Positions 1 through 7,492 of a stretch of DNA of 40,615 nucleotides are shown here, one piece after another. The notes under the pieces are model-generated. The model saw nothing but the letters and a program-made list of their open reading frames with translations, made no database searches and was not told where the DNA came from. The position numbers were made by a program, and so were the translations under genes. Within the stretch, counting starts at the first letter, position 1. Each line of letters begins with the position of its first letter. The stretch is from an uncultured Candidatus Saccharibacteria bacterium (lineage in GTDB: Bacteria; Patescibacteriota; Saccharimonadia; Saccharimonadales; UBA4665), in NCBI GenBank assembly GCA_903839515.1, contig CAIMCP010000014.1:1-40615 (forward strand), read 5' to 3'.

Positions 1-141
1 AAAATGCCATTAAAAAAAGGAATTAAAAATATAGGCAAAAACATAAAAGAACTCGAAGAGCATGGAACACGAAAGAGGAGCAAGAAGCAGATTGTGGCTA
101 TTGCTTTGAATGTGGCTAATCCAAATAAGAAAAAAAAAAAC
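1..141. repeat. Exact terminal direct repeat (copy 1); pairs with 40475..40615
   Basis: aaaatgccattaaaaaaagg...aagaaaaaaaaaaac is identical at both ends, including the A11 run. Confidence 0.97.
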
Positions 142-453
142 TGCATAAGCTATTTTAAAACAGTATGCGATAAGATGGGTATGTCTCCATGCGTGGATGA
201 GTATAAATTCTTGCCCAATCGTAAGTTTAGAATAGACCACTACTTCCCGCAGGTTAATCTAGCTATAGAGAAAGAGGGAGGGATATTTATCTATGGAGCT
301 CATTGTCGTCCCAGACGCTTCTTAAGCGACATGGAAAAGTATAACTTAATGACTGAGCATGGCATATCTCTGCTAAGATATCCGCCTAGTCGTATTGATT
401 ATGATCAGATTAAGCGAGTGCATGATAAGCTAAGTTTTAAGCAAAAAATCTAA
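4..453 (+). CDS. DUF6496-like N-terminal segment fused to a VRR-NUC/DUF559-like nuclease
   Basis: N-term MPLKKGIKNIGKNIKELEEHGTRKRSKKQIVAIALNVAN; C-term RIDHYFPQVNLAIEKEGGIF...HCRPRRFLSDMEKYNLMTEHGISLLRYPP. On the circle it follows the last fibre gene (SD ggag at 40467). Confidence 0.8.
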   Translation: MPLKKGIKNIGKNIKELEEHGTRKRSKKQIVAIALNVANPNKKKKNCISYFKTVCDKMGMSPCVDEYKFLPNRKFRIDHYFPQVNLAIEKEGGIFIYGAHCRPRRFLSDMEKYNLMTEHGISLLRYPPSRIDYDQIKRVHDKLSFKQKI

Positions 454-681
454 TGCACCAATAGCGGCAATAAACATACCACCCATTGCTAGTATAATCC
501 TTAGATATAGAGAGGTTATTTTTGAGTCTAAATATTCTTTAAAATATTCTTTGGTTACTATTTTATCATTTACTATTTCAGCTATTGCCGTTGCCTGTTC
601 TTCGGCTTGCTCTCTAGTAAAACCAACCTTCATCATCCTGTTAGTGTAATTTAAAGTATCAAATGGTATTGTATGACTCAT
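430..681 (-). CDS. DUF1640/CCDC90-like small coiled-coil membrane protein (paralogue 1)
   Basis: MSHTIPFDTLNYTNRMMKVGFTREQAEEQATAIAEIV... with C-terminal TM segment. Confidence 0.8.
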   Translation of the reverse strand: MSHTIPFDTLNYTNRMMKVGFTREQAEEQATAIAEIVNDKIVTKEYFKEYLDSKITSLYLRIILAMGGMFIAAIGALDFLLKT

Positions 682-687
682 GGCTTA

Positions 688-716
688 AGTATAGCATATG
701 ACATGCTGCATTCAAT
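688..716 (-). promoter_or_regulatory. Promoter: TTGAAT-16-TATACT (TGC-extended -10), predicted TSS at or next to the ATG at 681
   Basis: Minus strand TTGAATGCAGCATGTCATATGCTATACTTAAGCCATG. Confidence 0.5.
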
Positions 717-738
717 AGGACATGCTGCATTCAATAGG
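701..738. repeat. 19-bp perfect tandem duplication (acatgctgcattcaatagg x2)
   Basis: Direct reading of 701..738. Confidence 0.95.
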
Positions 739-903
739 ACAATAATTAACGACCCATAAGACATGTGGCATGCCTCCATATCTATAGGTCGCGATAGTAT
801 TATAATATTTCCTAAATGAAAAGAAAAATATTCCTCCCATAATAATGAGGCTATAAACAATTATTATAAATGTTTCGTAGACTTCACTTGTATATTTATC
901 CAT
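712..903 (-). CDS. Small single-TM protein, start codon overlapping upstream stop (TAATG)
   Basis: MDKYTSEVYETFIIIVYSLIIMGGIFFFSFRKYYN...; its ATG overlaps the stop of 903..1568. Confidence 0.5.
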   Translation of the reverse strand: MDKYTSEVYETFIIIVYSLIIMGGIFFFSFRKYYNTIATYRYGGMPHVLWVVNYCPIECSMSY

Positions 904-1568
904 TACATCACCGAGCACCAGGCGGTGTTATTAGAATCCAAATCAGTTGTTTCTCCTTCATATTGAACATCTTTTAATTCTGGTCTTTTCTTTAATTCAT
1001 CTAATTTCATTTGTTTTAAAACTTTAGCAAAAGAATCAGGACTTGTTACTAATGCTCCTAAAGTTAATTCTGAGCAATATGAAGGAGACCTAAAAAGCCA
1101 CGGACTTCCTTTAGCCGCTTGTTTACTATCATCTTTAAGAGTGGGCAATAGAGACCTACTATCTCCTGCTTGTAATACTTTATATGCCAATGATGCACAA
1201 CTTTCGGTTCTCCAAAATTCTTCCATTTTTAATGGATTACCAACTACGCTCCAGCCTGTTATATTTCTTTTTATTGATTCAAATTTTTCTATTATAAAAT
1301 CATGGTTAAAGGAATAAAAGCAAAGCAATATTTCTGGGGGTCTTTCTTCAATACGTATATCTTCTTCCAATGTGTGAAATTTATTAGGTATTGTATGCGT
1401 TATTGCTCGTAATGCTGTTAGATCTTTAGGAAATAAACTAATATAATGGTTATCATTATCTGCGCCAAGTAACTCTATAGAAACATGCCCAACTCCTTTA
1501 CCGTCGTGTTCTGAATTAGCTCTTGATGCCCATACACGGACAATAGTGCGATCTAAAAATTCTTGCAT
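903..1568 (-). CDS. Putative effector; permuted papain-like His/Cys motifs; C-terminal CaaX box CSVM
   Basis: GHVSIEL ... ESCASLAYKVLQAG ... NNTAWCSVM*; SD AGAGG upstream. Confidence 0.6.
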   Translation of the reverse strand: MQEFLDRTIVRVWASRANSEHDGKGVGHVSIELLGADNDNHYISLFPKDLTALRAITHTIPNKFHTLEEDIRIEERPPEILLCFYSFNHDFIIEKFESIKRNITGWSVVGNPLKMEEFWRTESCASLAYKVLQAGDSRSLLPTLKDDSKQAAKGSPWLFRSPSYCSELTLGALVTSPDSFAKVLKQMKLDELKKRPELKDVQYEGETTDLDSNNTAWCSVM

Positions 1569-1598
1569 ATTTTATTACCTCTATTTTAAAAAAATATT

Positions 1599-3413
1599 TT
1601 ATTGATTGAAGCCAAACCTAACGGCGTTAGCAGCCTTAAAATCCTTTCCTGTTACTACAACTACGGGAAACATACTATGCTCCACATCTAGGCCAATATT
1701 TCTTAGTTTTTCCGCTGCCCAAGTAGCACAATTATGTCCATTACGTCCAAATAAAGAATGCTCTATTGTACAATTAGCAATATCTGCATTAACATCATCA
1801 ATTAATTTCTTTATTAATTGTGTAGATACTTCAAATGCCCTAATATATACATGATTAAGGAACAAAGGGTCAGATAACTTTAAAGCATCAAATGCAGTGT
1901 TTTGAATTTTTACTACGTTGCCTTCTCCTACACAAAGCTCTAATTTATTCAAAGCAATCAGCCCTGAGGGGGATAGCATTTCAATAATAATTGATGCATG
2001 TTCTGGAAATTTATAGTTTCTGCACATCAAATAAACAAATCCATTTTCTTTAGTTATAATTCGTTCTTTTTGTATCCTACTGCTTATTTTCAATAAAGAA
2101 CTAGTAATAAAAAACTTACAAGAATATTCATTATCTGTTGGTAATACTTTTGGCTCTACATCAGGACTATCAGGGCAAGGACTCTTATAAACAACTAGTG
2201 GGTTTCCTGTTAAATCAATACTTAATTTTAAAGGGCATCCTAGTGCATCAAGTTCTTGTTCATAAGATTGTAATACACTAGGGTTAATAGGCGCTCTATC
2301 TTCTACTGATTGAAGATTATTATTACACAACTCAATTCTTCTTAATGGAGGTGGAGCAATAGTAACACAAGACGAGCCCTGCTGTTGTTTAATATATTGA
2401 GCAATATATTTCTTCAAAAAAGATATTATATTACAAAGACCTGTTATCTTATTAGTATTTAAAATAAGGCACTCTATTAACGGAATTCCTCTTGTTTCTA
2501 AATTAAAACTTAATGCAGATAATAAACGGTCTAGTGCTTCATCATCAAGATTAGCATTTGTTAGTATGATTTTTGTAAAATCATTTCTTTCTCTAAATAA
2601 TCTACAAATCGCAACTGAAGGGGTGTCGGCGGATAGATTTATTTCACTTAAATCCAATACTTTTATTTCAGGGCATGCAGATATTGCATGATACATTCTA
2701 TTAAATGATATATAGTTTATATCAAAATCATACATCAAAGAAGCATCCCATAGACCAGTATTGCTATACCAAAAAGAACCTCTAGCGTGTTCAACGCATT
2801 TATTATCAAATTCCCTAAAATTTACTTCTCCATCAACTTTAGCTTTTTCCATAATTTCATGCAGTGTATCACGTCTAAATTTATCATATACAAGAAAACG
2901 GTTATAGGATAGACGTTTTTCAAAAAGACAATAAAGTTCGGGAAGTAAAACCTTTTCAGCCCACCATTCACGAATATCCCCAGTAGCATGTTCTACTTCT
3001 CTAAGCTGATAAACTAGTGGCTCTAGTTCTTTAAGTCTGCCCTCTCGTTCAATACGAGTAAGATAATTTCCATCTTTTTCTACCATCCATTTTTTATCTT
3101 CAACACCCTCAACATATATAAGATCGCATTCGTAATATTCATCACCTTCGTTTTTAACTGCACATACATAAATTCCTTCTATTCTTCCTTTGATAAATTC
3201 ACTATAACCATCTTGTGGAAATTTTCTTTGCGGGTTGTCTATCTCCTCTCCATTTTCTCGGTGTTGTCTATAATTCTCCACATGAAAAAATCCTCCTGGG
3301 AATATCAGGCTTTTACTTACTAAAAACGACCACCATGGAAGGCTAAATCTTAGAAGCGGTGCATAAGGAGTTTTTGAACGCCCTACAATCCGTCCCATTT
3401 TGAATAATTTCAT
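1599..3413 (-). CDS. Putative LRR-containing effector with C-terminal permuted papain-like domain
   Basis: LRR-like IKVLDLSEINLS/FTKIILTNANLDDEALDRLLSAL/LIECLILNTNKITGL/LRRIELCNNNLQSV; PEHASIIIE ... NGHNCATWAAEKLRNIGL. Confidence 0.6.
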   Translation of the reverse strand: MKLFKMGRIVGRSKTPYAPLLRFSLPWWSFLVSKSLIFPGGFFHVENYRQHRENGEEIDNPQRKFPQDGYSEFIKGRIEGIYVCAVKNEGDEYYECDLIYVEGVEDKKWMVEKDGNYLTRIEREGRLKELEPLVYQLREVEHATGDIREWWAEKVLLPELYCLFEKRLSYNRFLVYDKFRRDTLHEIMEKAKVDGEVNFREFDNKCVEHARGSFWYSNTGLWDASLMYDFDINYISFNRMYHAISACPEIKVLDLSEINLSADTPSVAICRLFRERNDFTKIILTNANLDDEALDRLLSALSFNLETRGIPLIECLILNTNKITGLCNIISFLKKYIAQYIKQQQGSSCVTIAPPPLRRIELCNNNLQSVEDRAPINPSVLQSYEQELDALGCPLKLSIDLTGNPLVVYKSPCPDSPDVEPKVLPTDNEYSCKFFITSSLLKISSRIQKERIITKENGFVYLMCRNYKFPEHASIIIEMLSPSGLIALNKLELCVGEGNVVKIQNTAFDALKLSDPLFLNHVYIRAFEVSTQLIKKLIDDVNADIANCTIEHSLFGRNGHNCATWAAEKLRNIGLDVEHSMFPVVVVTGKDFKAANAVRFGFNQ

Positions 3414-3445
3414 ATTTAATTAATCCCCTCTTTTTAAAGAACTGT

Positions 3446-3474
3446 AATATATATTTTTCTATGTCGATTTGCAA
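3446..3474 (-). promoter_or_regulatory. sigma70-type promoter for the effector operon: TTGCAA-17-TATATT
   Basis: Minus strand TTGCAAATCGACATAGAAAAATATATATT. Confidence 0.5.
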
Positions 3475-3539
3475 CATAAACATGTTATAATAAGCACTCT
3501 ATGGGATTATTTTAAGGATTTAAAAAGGGAGCATTTAAA

Positions 3540-3767
3540 ATGGGTATAGCATTATTTATCGTATTTATAGGGATAATAGTAGGGTTCTTGTTTGTTTTTG
3601 CCTGCGCAGATCAAAATATTAAAAGCAGAGAAGAGATTGAGCCTCCTGCTTGCATGCCAGAGACTCCAAAAGAAATTGTTTCACCAGCTGTGAAGGCATT
3701 TAAAACCTTCATGATGAGCAAATATCATCATGAAAGAAAAGCTAAAAGCAAAGAAGCTTCGGCTTAA
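3540..3767 (+). CDS. Small membrane protein, unknown
   Basis: N-terminal TM MGIALFIVFIGIIVGFLFVFACA; SD gggag; extended -10 TGTTATAAT at 3483..3491. Confidence 0.6.
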   Translation: MGIALFIVFIGIIVGFLFVFACADQNIKSREEIEPPACMPETPKEIVSPAVKAFKTFMMSKYHHERKAKSKEASA

Positions 3768-3769
3768 TG

Positions 3770-3973
3770 CTAAATAGATGTGAAGGAAAGAAATGGCTTT
3801 TCTTCTGGCTCGTCTTTAAGAGAGCCATAAACCTCAGCCCTATATACAGAAACATTAGTGGGAGCTTCTATCCCAAGGCATACTTGCTTATTAGCAATAT
3901 TCACGCTCATCACTGTGATTTTAATATCACCCACCATTACACTTTCGCCCACCTTTCTTGAAAGTTCAATCAT
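3770..3973 (-). CDS. csrA: CsrA-family RNA-binding regulator
   Basis: MIELSRKVGESVMVGDIKITVMSVNIANKQVCLGIEAPTNVSVYRAEVYGSLKDE; L4 and the VxRxEVY arginine are retained. Confidence 0.93.
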   Translation of the reverse strand: MIELSRKVGESVMVGDIKITVMSVNIANKQVCLGIEAPTNVSVYRAEVYGSLKDEPEEKPFLSFTSI

Positions 3974-3975
3974 TT

Positions 3976-4257
3976 TTATTTCTCCATTATTTCTTGTTTT
4001 TTTCTTGCGCCCCTTCTGTAGGTATCACTGCTTCGCCTTCTTGACTCTTTCATCACGTCTTCTATAGAAAACTTAACATTATATTTCTCTCCTAATTTTA
4101 TAATCTCTTTCATCGCTGACCATGGCGGAATAGACCCATGATTTTCCCATGCTGAAAGGCTTGATTGCGTAACCTTCACGCGTTTACTCATTTCTACTTG
4201 TGTTAAATTTTCTAAAATTCTTATTCTTGCAATTTTATTGCCCAATGTATTTGCCAT
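3976..4257 (-). CDS. XRE-family HTH regulator, adjacent to csrA
   Basis: IRILENLTQVEMSKRVKVTQSSLSAWENHGSIPPWSAMKEI. Confidence 0.85.
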   Translation of the reverse strand: MANTLGNKIARIRILENLTQVEMSKRVKVTQSSLSAWENHGSIPPWSAMKEIIKLGEKYNVKFSIEDVMKESRRRSSDTYRRGARKKQEIMEK

Positions 4258-4289
4258 AGTTGCCCCCTCTTAATTATGTATTGGTTATC

Positions 4290-4317
4290 ATTATAGACCA
4301 TTTTTAAATAATTGTAA
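4290..4317 (-). promoter_or_regulatory. Promoter for xre-csrA: TTACAA-16-TATAAT
   Basis: Minus strand TTACAATTATTTAAAAATGGTCTATAAT. Confidence 0.55.
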
Positions 4318-4325
4318 AATAGTTA

Positions 4326-4353
4326 TTGACGATATTAAAATATGTGCTATACT
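4326..4353 (+). promoter_or_regulatory. Early rightward promoter: TTGACG-16-TATACT with TGC-extended -10
   Basis: ttgacgatattaaaatatgtgctatact. Confidence 0.7.
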
Positions 4354-4387
4354 GATATTACAAACAACGATAAATTGGAGAATAAAA

Positions 4388-4636
4388 ATGACAACAGCAC
4401 AAAGAACAGATGCAGACATAGTACTGGGAAGCTTACCAAGCATTGGCATGGGAAGAGGTTTTCAAGGAAGACTGAAGGATGAAGTTATGGCATTAGAAAA
4501 TGATTGCCTAGCAATAAGAAAAATAGCTAATGAAATTAAAAATATTATCACTCTTGAATACGACCCTAGTGATAAAGACTATGGCGACCCAGAACCTCTT
4601 ATTGATTTATGTGATATTTGGAGGGAACTAGAGTGA
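4388..4636 (+). CDS. Small early protein, unknown
   Basis: SD ggag; overlaps the recombination operon start. Confidence 0.6.
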   Translation: MTTAQRTDADIVLGSLPSIGMGRGFQGRLKDEVMALENDCLAIRKIANEIKNIITLEYDPSDKDYGDPEPLIDLCDIWRELE

Positions 4637-4686
4637 ACAAATACTTAAAACTAATGTATAATACAGTAGAAACGGAGAACAATGTA

Positions 4687-5595
4687 ATGGATATTAAAAA
4701 CTTTGATCGTAATAAAGGACTAGGAGGCTCTGATATTCCTGCCTTACTAGGGTTGTCCAAGTGGAAAACTCCTCTTGCTCTATACCTAGAAAAAACTAAT
4801 GAAACCGAAGAATCTTCAAGCTCTAAGCATGAGCATCTTCTCAATATGGGAAACATGCTTGAGCCTTATGTTATAGAATCCTTTGAAAAAGAAACAGGGG
4901 AAAAGATAACACGAAGACAAGAGCGAATCTTCCATCCTAAATATGATTTCTTATGGGCCACCATAGACGGTATGTGTGGCAACTTAGTTTTTGAAGTTAA
5001 AACCACATCTTCTTTAGTATGCGCATGGAAATATGGATTACCGCCATACGTGGAAGCACAGGTTGCATACTATTCTTATTTAACTAATTCAGATGGTGCG
5101 AAAATCATTACGCTATTTCGCGATACTGGTGAGATCAAAACTTATGATTACCAAAGAAACCTTCAAAAAGAAGAAGAGATAATAAAATATGCAGTGGATT
5201 TTTGGGACAAGGTTTGCAAAAGAACTCCGCCGCTGCCGTTTGATTATGCAGAAACTCAGCTTCTTTATAAGCATGCAGTCGTAGACAAAAAGGCGACAGC
5301 TTCTATAGAAGACATAGAGGCTGTATCAAGGATGGTGAGGCTAAAGAGCGATATAAAGCAAATGGAAACCGAGTTTGATGCCTTAAAGACTGCTATATGC
5401 ATTAAGATTGGAGATGCTGCCATTTTGGAAGACTCTCTAGGCGAATGCTTAGCCACATGGAAGGAAAGAAGTGGCTCTAGGGTTTCTACAGATATTTTAA
5501 AAAAGAAATATCCGCAGATATATAGCGAATGTTTATCTAAAACAACAACAAGAACTTTTAACTTAAAAATGGGGGAAATGCAAAATGATGCCTAA
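4687..5595 (+). CDS. YqaJ-family recombinase/exonuclease (start could be GTG 4633)
   Basis: GLGGSDIPALLGLSKWKTPLALYLEKT...LEPYVIESFEKETG...ATIDGM...FEVKTTSS...PYVEAQVAYYSYLT. Confidence 0.85.
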   Translation: MDIKNFDRNKGLGGSDIPALLGLSKWKTPLALYLEKTNETEESSSSKHEHLLNMGNMLEPYVIESFEKETGEKITRRQERIFHPKYDFLWATIDGMCGNLVFEVKTTSSLVCAWKYGLPPYVEAQVAYYSYLTNSDGAKIITLFRDTGEIKTYDYQRNLQKEEEIIKYAVDFWDKVCKRTPPLPFDYAETQLLYKHAVVDKKATASIEDIEAVSRMVRLKSDIKQMETEFDALKTAICIKIGDAAILEDSLGECLATWKERSGSRVSTDILKKKYPQIYSECLSKTTTRTFNLKMGEMQNDA

Positions 5596-6481
5596 AAATA
5601 CTTTTAAAAAAGCCACACGAAAGAAAGCAAAGCTACGACTAGCCTTAACTGGCGTGTCTGGTTCGGGTAAAACATATAGTGCTCTTATGCTTGCTAAGGG
5701 ATTGGGAGGCAAAATAGCCTGTATTGATACAGAAGCTTGCAGTGCTAGCTTATATTCTCATCTTTTAGACTTTGATGTATTAGAGCTATCCGCTCCGTAC
5801 AGTCCTGAGAAGTATATAGACGCCATTACGGCAGCAGAAGATTCTGGCTATGATGTGCTTATCATAGACTCTTTAAGCGCTGCATGGGCAGGTAGCGGCG
5901 GCGTATTAGAGATGGTGGACGAGATAACACGTTCCTCTAAGTCTAAGAATAGCTATATGGCTTGGAGTACTGGCACTAAGGAGCAAGAGAAGCTAATACA
6001 AAAGATTTTAACTAGCTCCCTGCACATTATTGCCTGTATGCGCTCTAAAACAGCATATGAAATCATGGACAACGGACAGGGCAAAAAGACCCCAGTTAAA
6101 ATAGGACTACAACCAATACAACGGGATAACACTGAATATGAGTTTCAAGTTGTATTTGATATTTCTAGGGACAATCATTTTTCTACAGTCTCTAAAGATC
6201 GAACAGAGCTTTTTAATGATAAGCCTTATTTAATAACGGAACAGATTGGGCAGATGCTAGTTGAATGGCTAAACAAAGGCGATGATGCTCCTAAGCCTGT
6301 TATTAGAGACGCTATAACTATTGAGCTAGTAGATAAAATTAATCTTTGTGATTCAGCTGAACAGCTAACTAAGTTGTACAAAGAAGCTTTACCCCTGATG
6401 ACGTCGGAGAACGAAACTAAAGATTTAATCAGGGCATGTGGTGCGAGAAAACAAGAGATAATAAAAAATGGAGAAATATAA
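5585..6481 (+). CDS. Sak4/AAA_24-like RecA-fold ATPase
   Basis: Walker A GVSGSGKT; Walker B VLIIDSLS; located between YqaJ and SSB-like genes. Confidence 0.8.
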   Translation: MMPKNTFKKATRKKAKLRLALTGVSGSGKTYSALMLAKGLGGKIACIDTEACSASLYSHLLDFDVLELSAPYSPEKYIDAITAAEDSGYDVLIIDSLSAAWAGSGGVLEMVDEITRSSKSKNSYMAWSTGTKEQEKLIQKILTSSLHIIACMRSKTAYEIMDNGQGKKTPVKIGLQPIQRDNTEYEFQVVFDISRDNHFSTVSKDRTELFNDKPYLITEQIGQMLVEWLNKGDDAPKPVIRDAITIELVDKINLCDSAEQLTKLYKEALPLMTSENETKDLIRACGARKQEIIKNGEI

Positions 6482-6899
6482 TATGAATAAAATACTGAAA
6501 CCGGGACGTTATGCTTTTATAATAACACGCTGCGACGTGGATCATATCAGCAATGCTGGGAATAAAAGCATAAAACTTGGGCTTGCTATAGAGCAAGATG
6601 GAGAGCAGCATTTTTGCTGGGAATACATCACTAAAAAGCATAATCCTGTTACTGGCAAGCCTTATGAGTTTGCAGAGAAGAAGCTTAACTCTCTTCTGTT
6701 TGTTATAGGCAAGCCAGAGCTAATGGGGAAAGAACTCACAAATCAAGACTTACTTGGGTCAACTGGTTTTGTAATTATAAAAACAGAAACAAGCCCTACT
6801 TATGGGAGCTCTAATAAAGTGGACAGGTTTGTACCTGAAAAGACATTGGTGGACACTCCAGCAGCCTCTAATGAGGATGCTTGTTGTCTTCCATTCTAG
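6468..6899 (+). CDS. DUF669/SSB-like protein
   Basis: ILKPGRYAFIITRCD...SIKLGLAIEQDGEQHFCWEYIT; C-terminus ...EDACCLPF resembles an SSB tip; follows the Sak4-like gene. Confidence 0.6.
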   Translation: MEKYNMNKILKPGRYAFIITRCDVDHISNAGNKSIKLGLAIEQDGEQHFCWEYITKKHNPVTGKPYEFAEKKLNSLLFVIGKPELMGKELTNQDLLGSTGFVIIKTETSPTYGSSNKVDRFVPEKTLVDTPAASNEDACCLPF

Positions 6900-6936
6900 T
6901 TAAATATATAGGTTTGCAAATATTTTAATATTGCTA

Positions 6937-6964
6937 TTGACAATATCGGAATATATGCTAAACT
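6937..6964 (+). promoter_or_regulatory. Promoter: TTGACA-16-TAAACT with TGC-extended -10, near copy of 4326..4353
   Basis: ttgacaatatcggaatatatgctaaact. Confidence 0.65.
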
Positions 6965-7070
6965 AATAATAGGAACACTGATATATAGCTCATAAACTCT
7001 ACATGGTTAAATTTTCTTAGAGTATGTTTCTGTACGATTGCTTGTCAGACCCCATGGTTATATAAAGGGC

Positions 7071-7104
7071 GAGACCTGCATTAATTCGCGTTAACACAGG
7101 TCTC
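7071..7104 (+). promoter_or_regulatory. Stem-loop in a 160-nt leader (GAGACCTG ... CAGGTCTC, inner TTAA/TTAA)
   Basis: gagacctgcattaattcgcgttaacacaggtctc. Confidence 0.6.
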
Positions 7105-7133
7105 TAATCATAACACCTATATAGAAGGCAATT

Positions 7134-7430
7134 ATGACTGATTACAGTTTAAATAAATTACTAGAAACAAGCAATAATAGAAAAAAAGGAGCTAACCCAT
7201 TAACAATTAGAAAAATGCTGCAAGACTTATTGCATCAAGAAAGAATTGAGAAAATAGAAGTTACACAAACTAGTTATACCATATCCGAGCTTGCACAAAA
7301 GCTATCGATAAGTATAGAGGAGCTAATAAAATTTAGAACCTTTATTAATACTTACTCTCCTAGCAAAACAACAAATGATGATATTTCTTATGAAATAATA
7401 AGGCTCTATTGCAATACAAAGTTTAATTAA
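7134..7430 (+). CDS. Hypothetical protein
   Basis: SD aagg; ORF of 98 aa after promoter and leader. Confidence 0.55.
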   Translation: MTDYSLNKLLETSNNRKKGANPLTIRKMLQDLLHQERIEKIEVTQTSYTISELAQKLSISIEELIKFRTFINTYSPSKTTNDDISYEIIRLYCNTKFN

Positions 7431-7437
7431 TAAACAA

Positions 7438-7460
7438 GCTGTTCGGAAATCCCGAATAGC
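7438..7460 (+). promoter_or_regulatory. Stem-loop GCTGTTCGG-aaatc-CCGAATAGC (one G.U)
   Basis: 9-bp stem read directly. Confidence 0.5.
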
Positions 7461-7492
7461 CATATAAATGCAAATAATAAGAGGAAATTAAA

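Noticed and set aside
1-141. True physical direct terminal repeats of a linear virion genome
   Set aside because: P22-like headful packaging and the k-mer-like overlap length make a circular assembly overlap more likely; not excluded without reads.
678-860. 60-aa minus-strand ORF ending in IECSMSYAILKP
   Set aside because: Overlaps the better supported 712..903 frame that is coupled to the upstream stop; its end is set by the 19-bp duplication.
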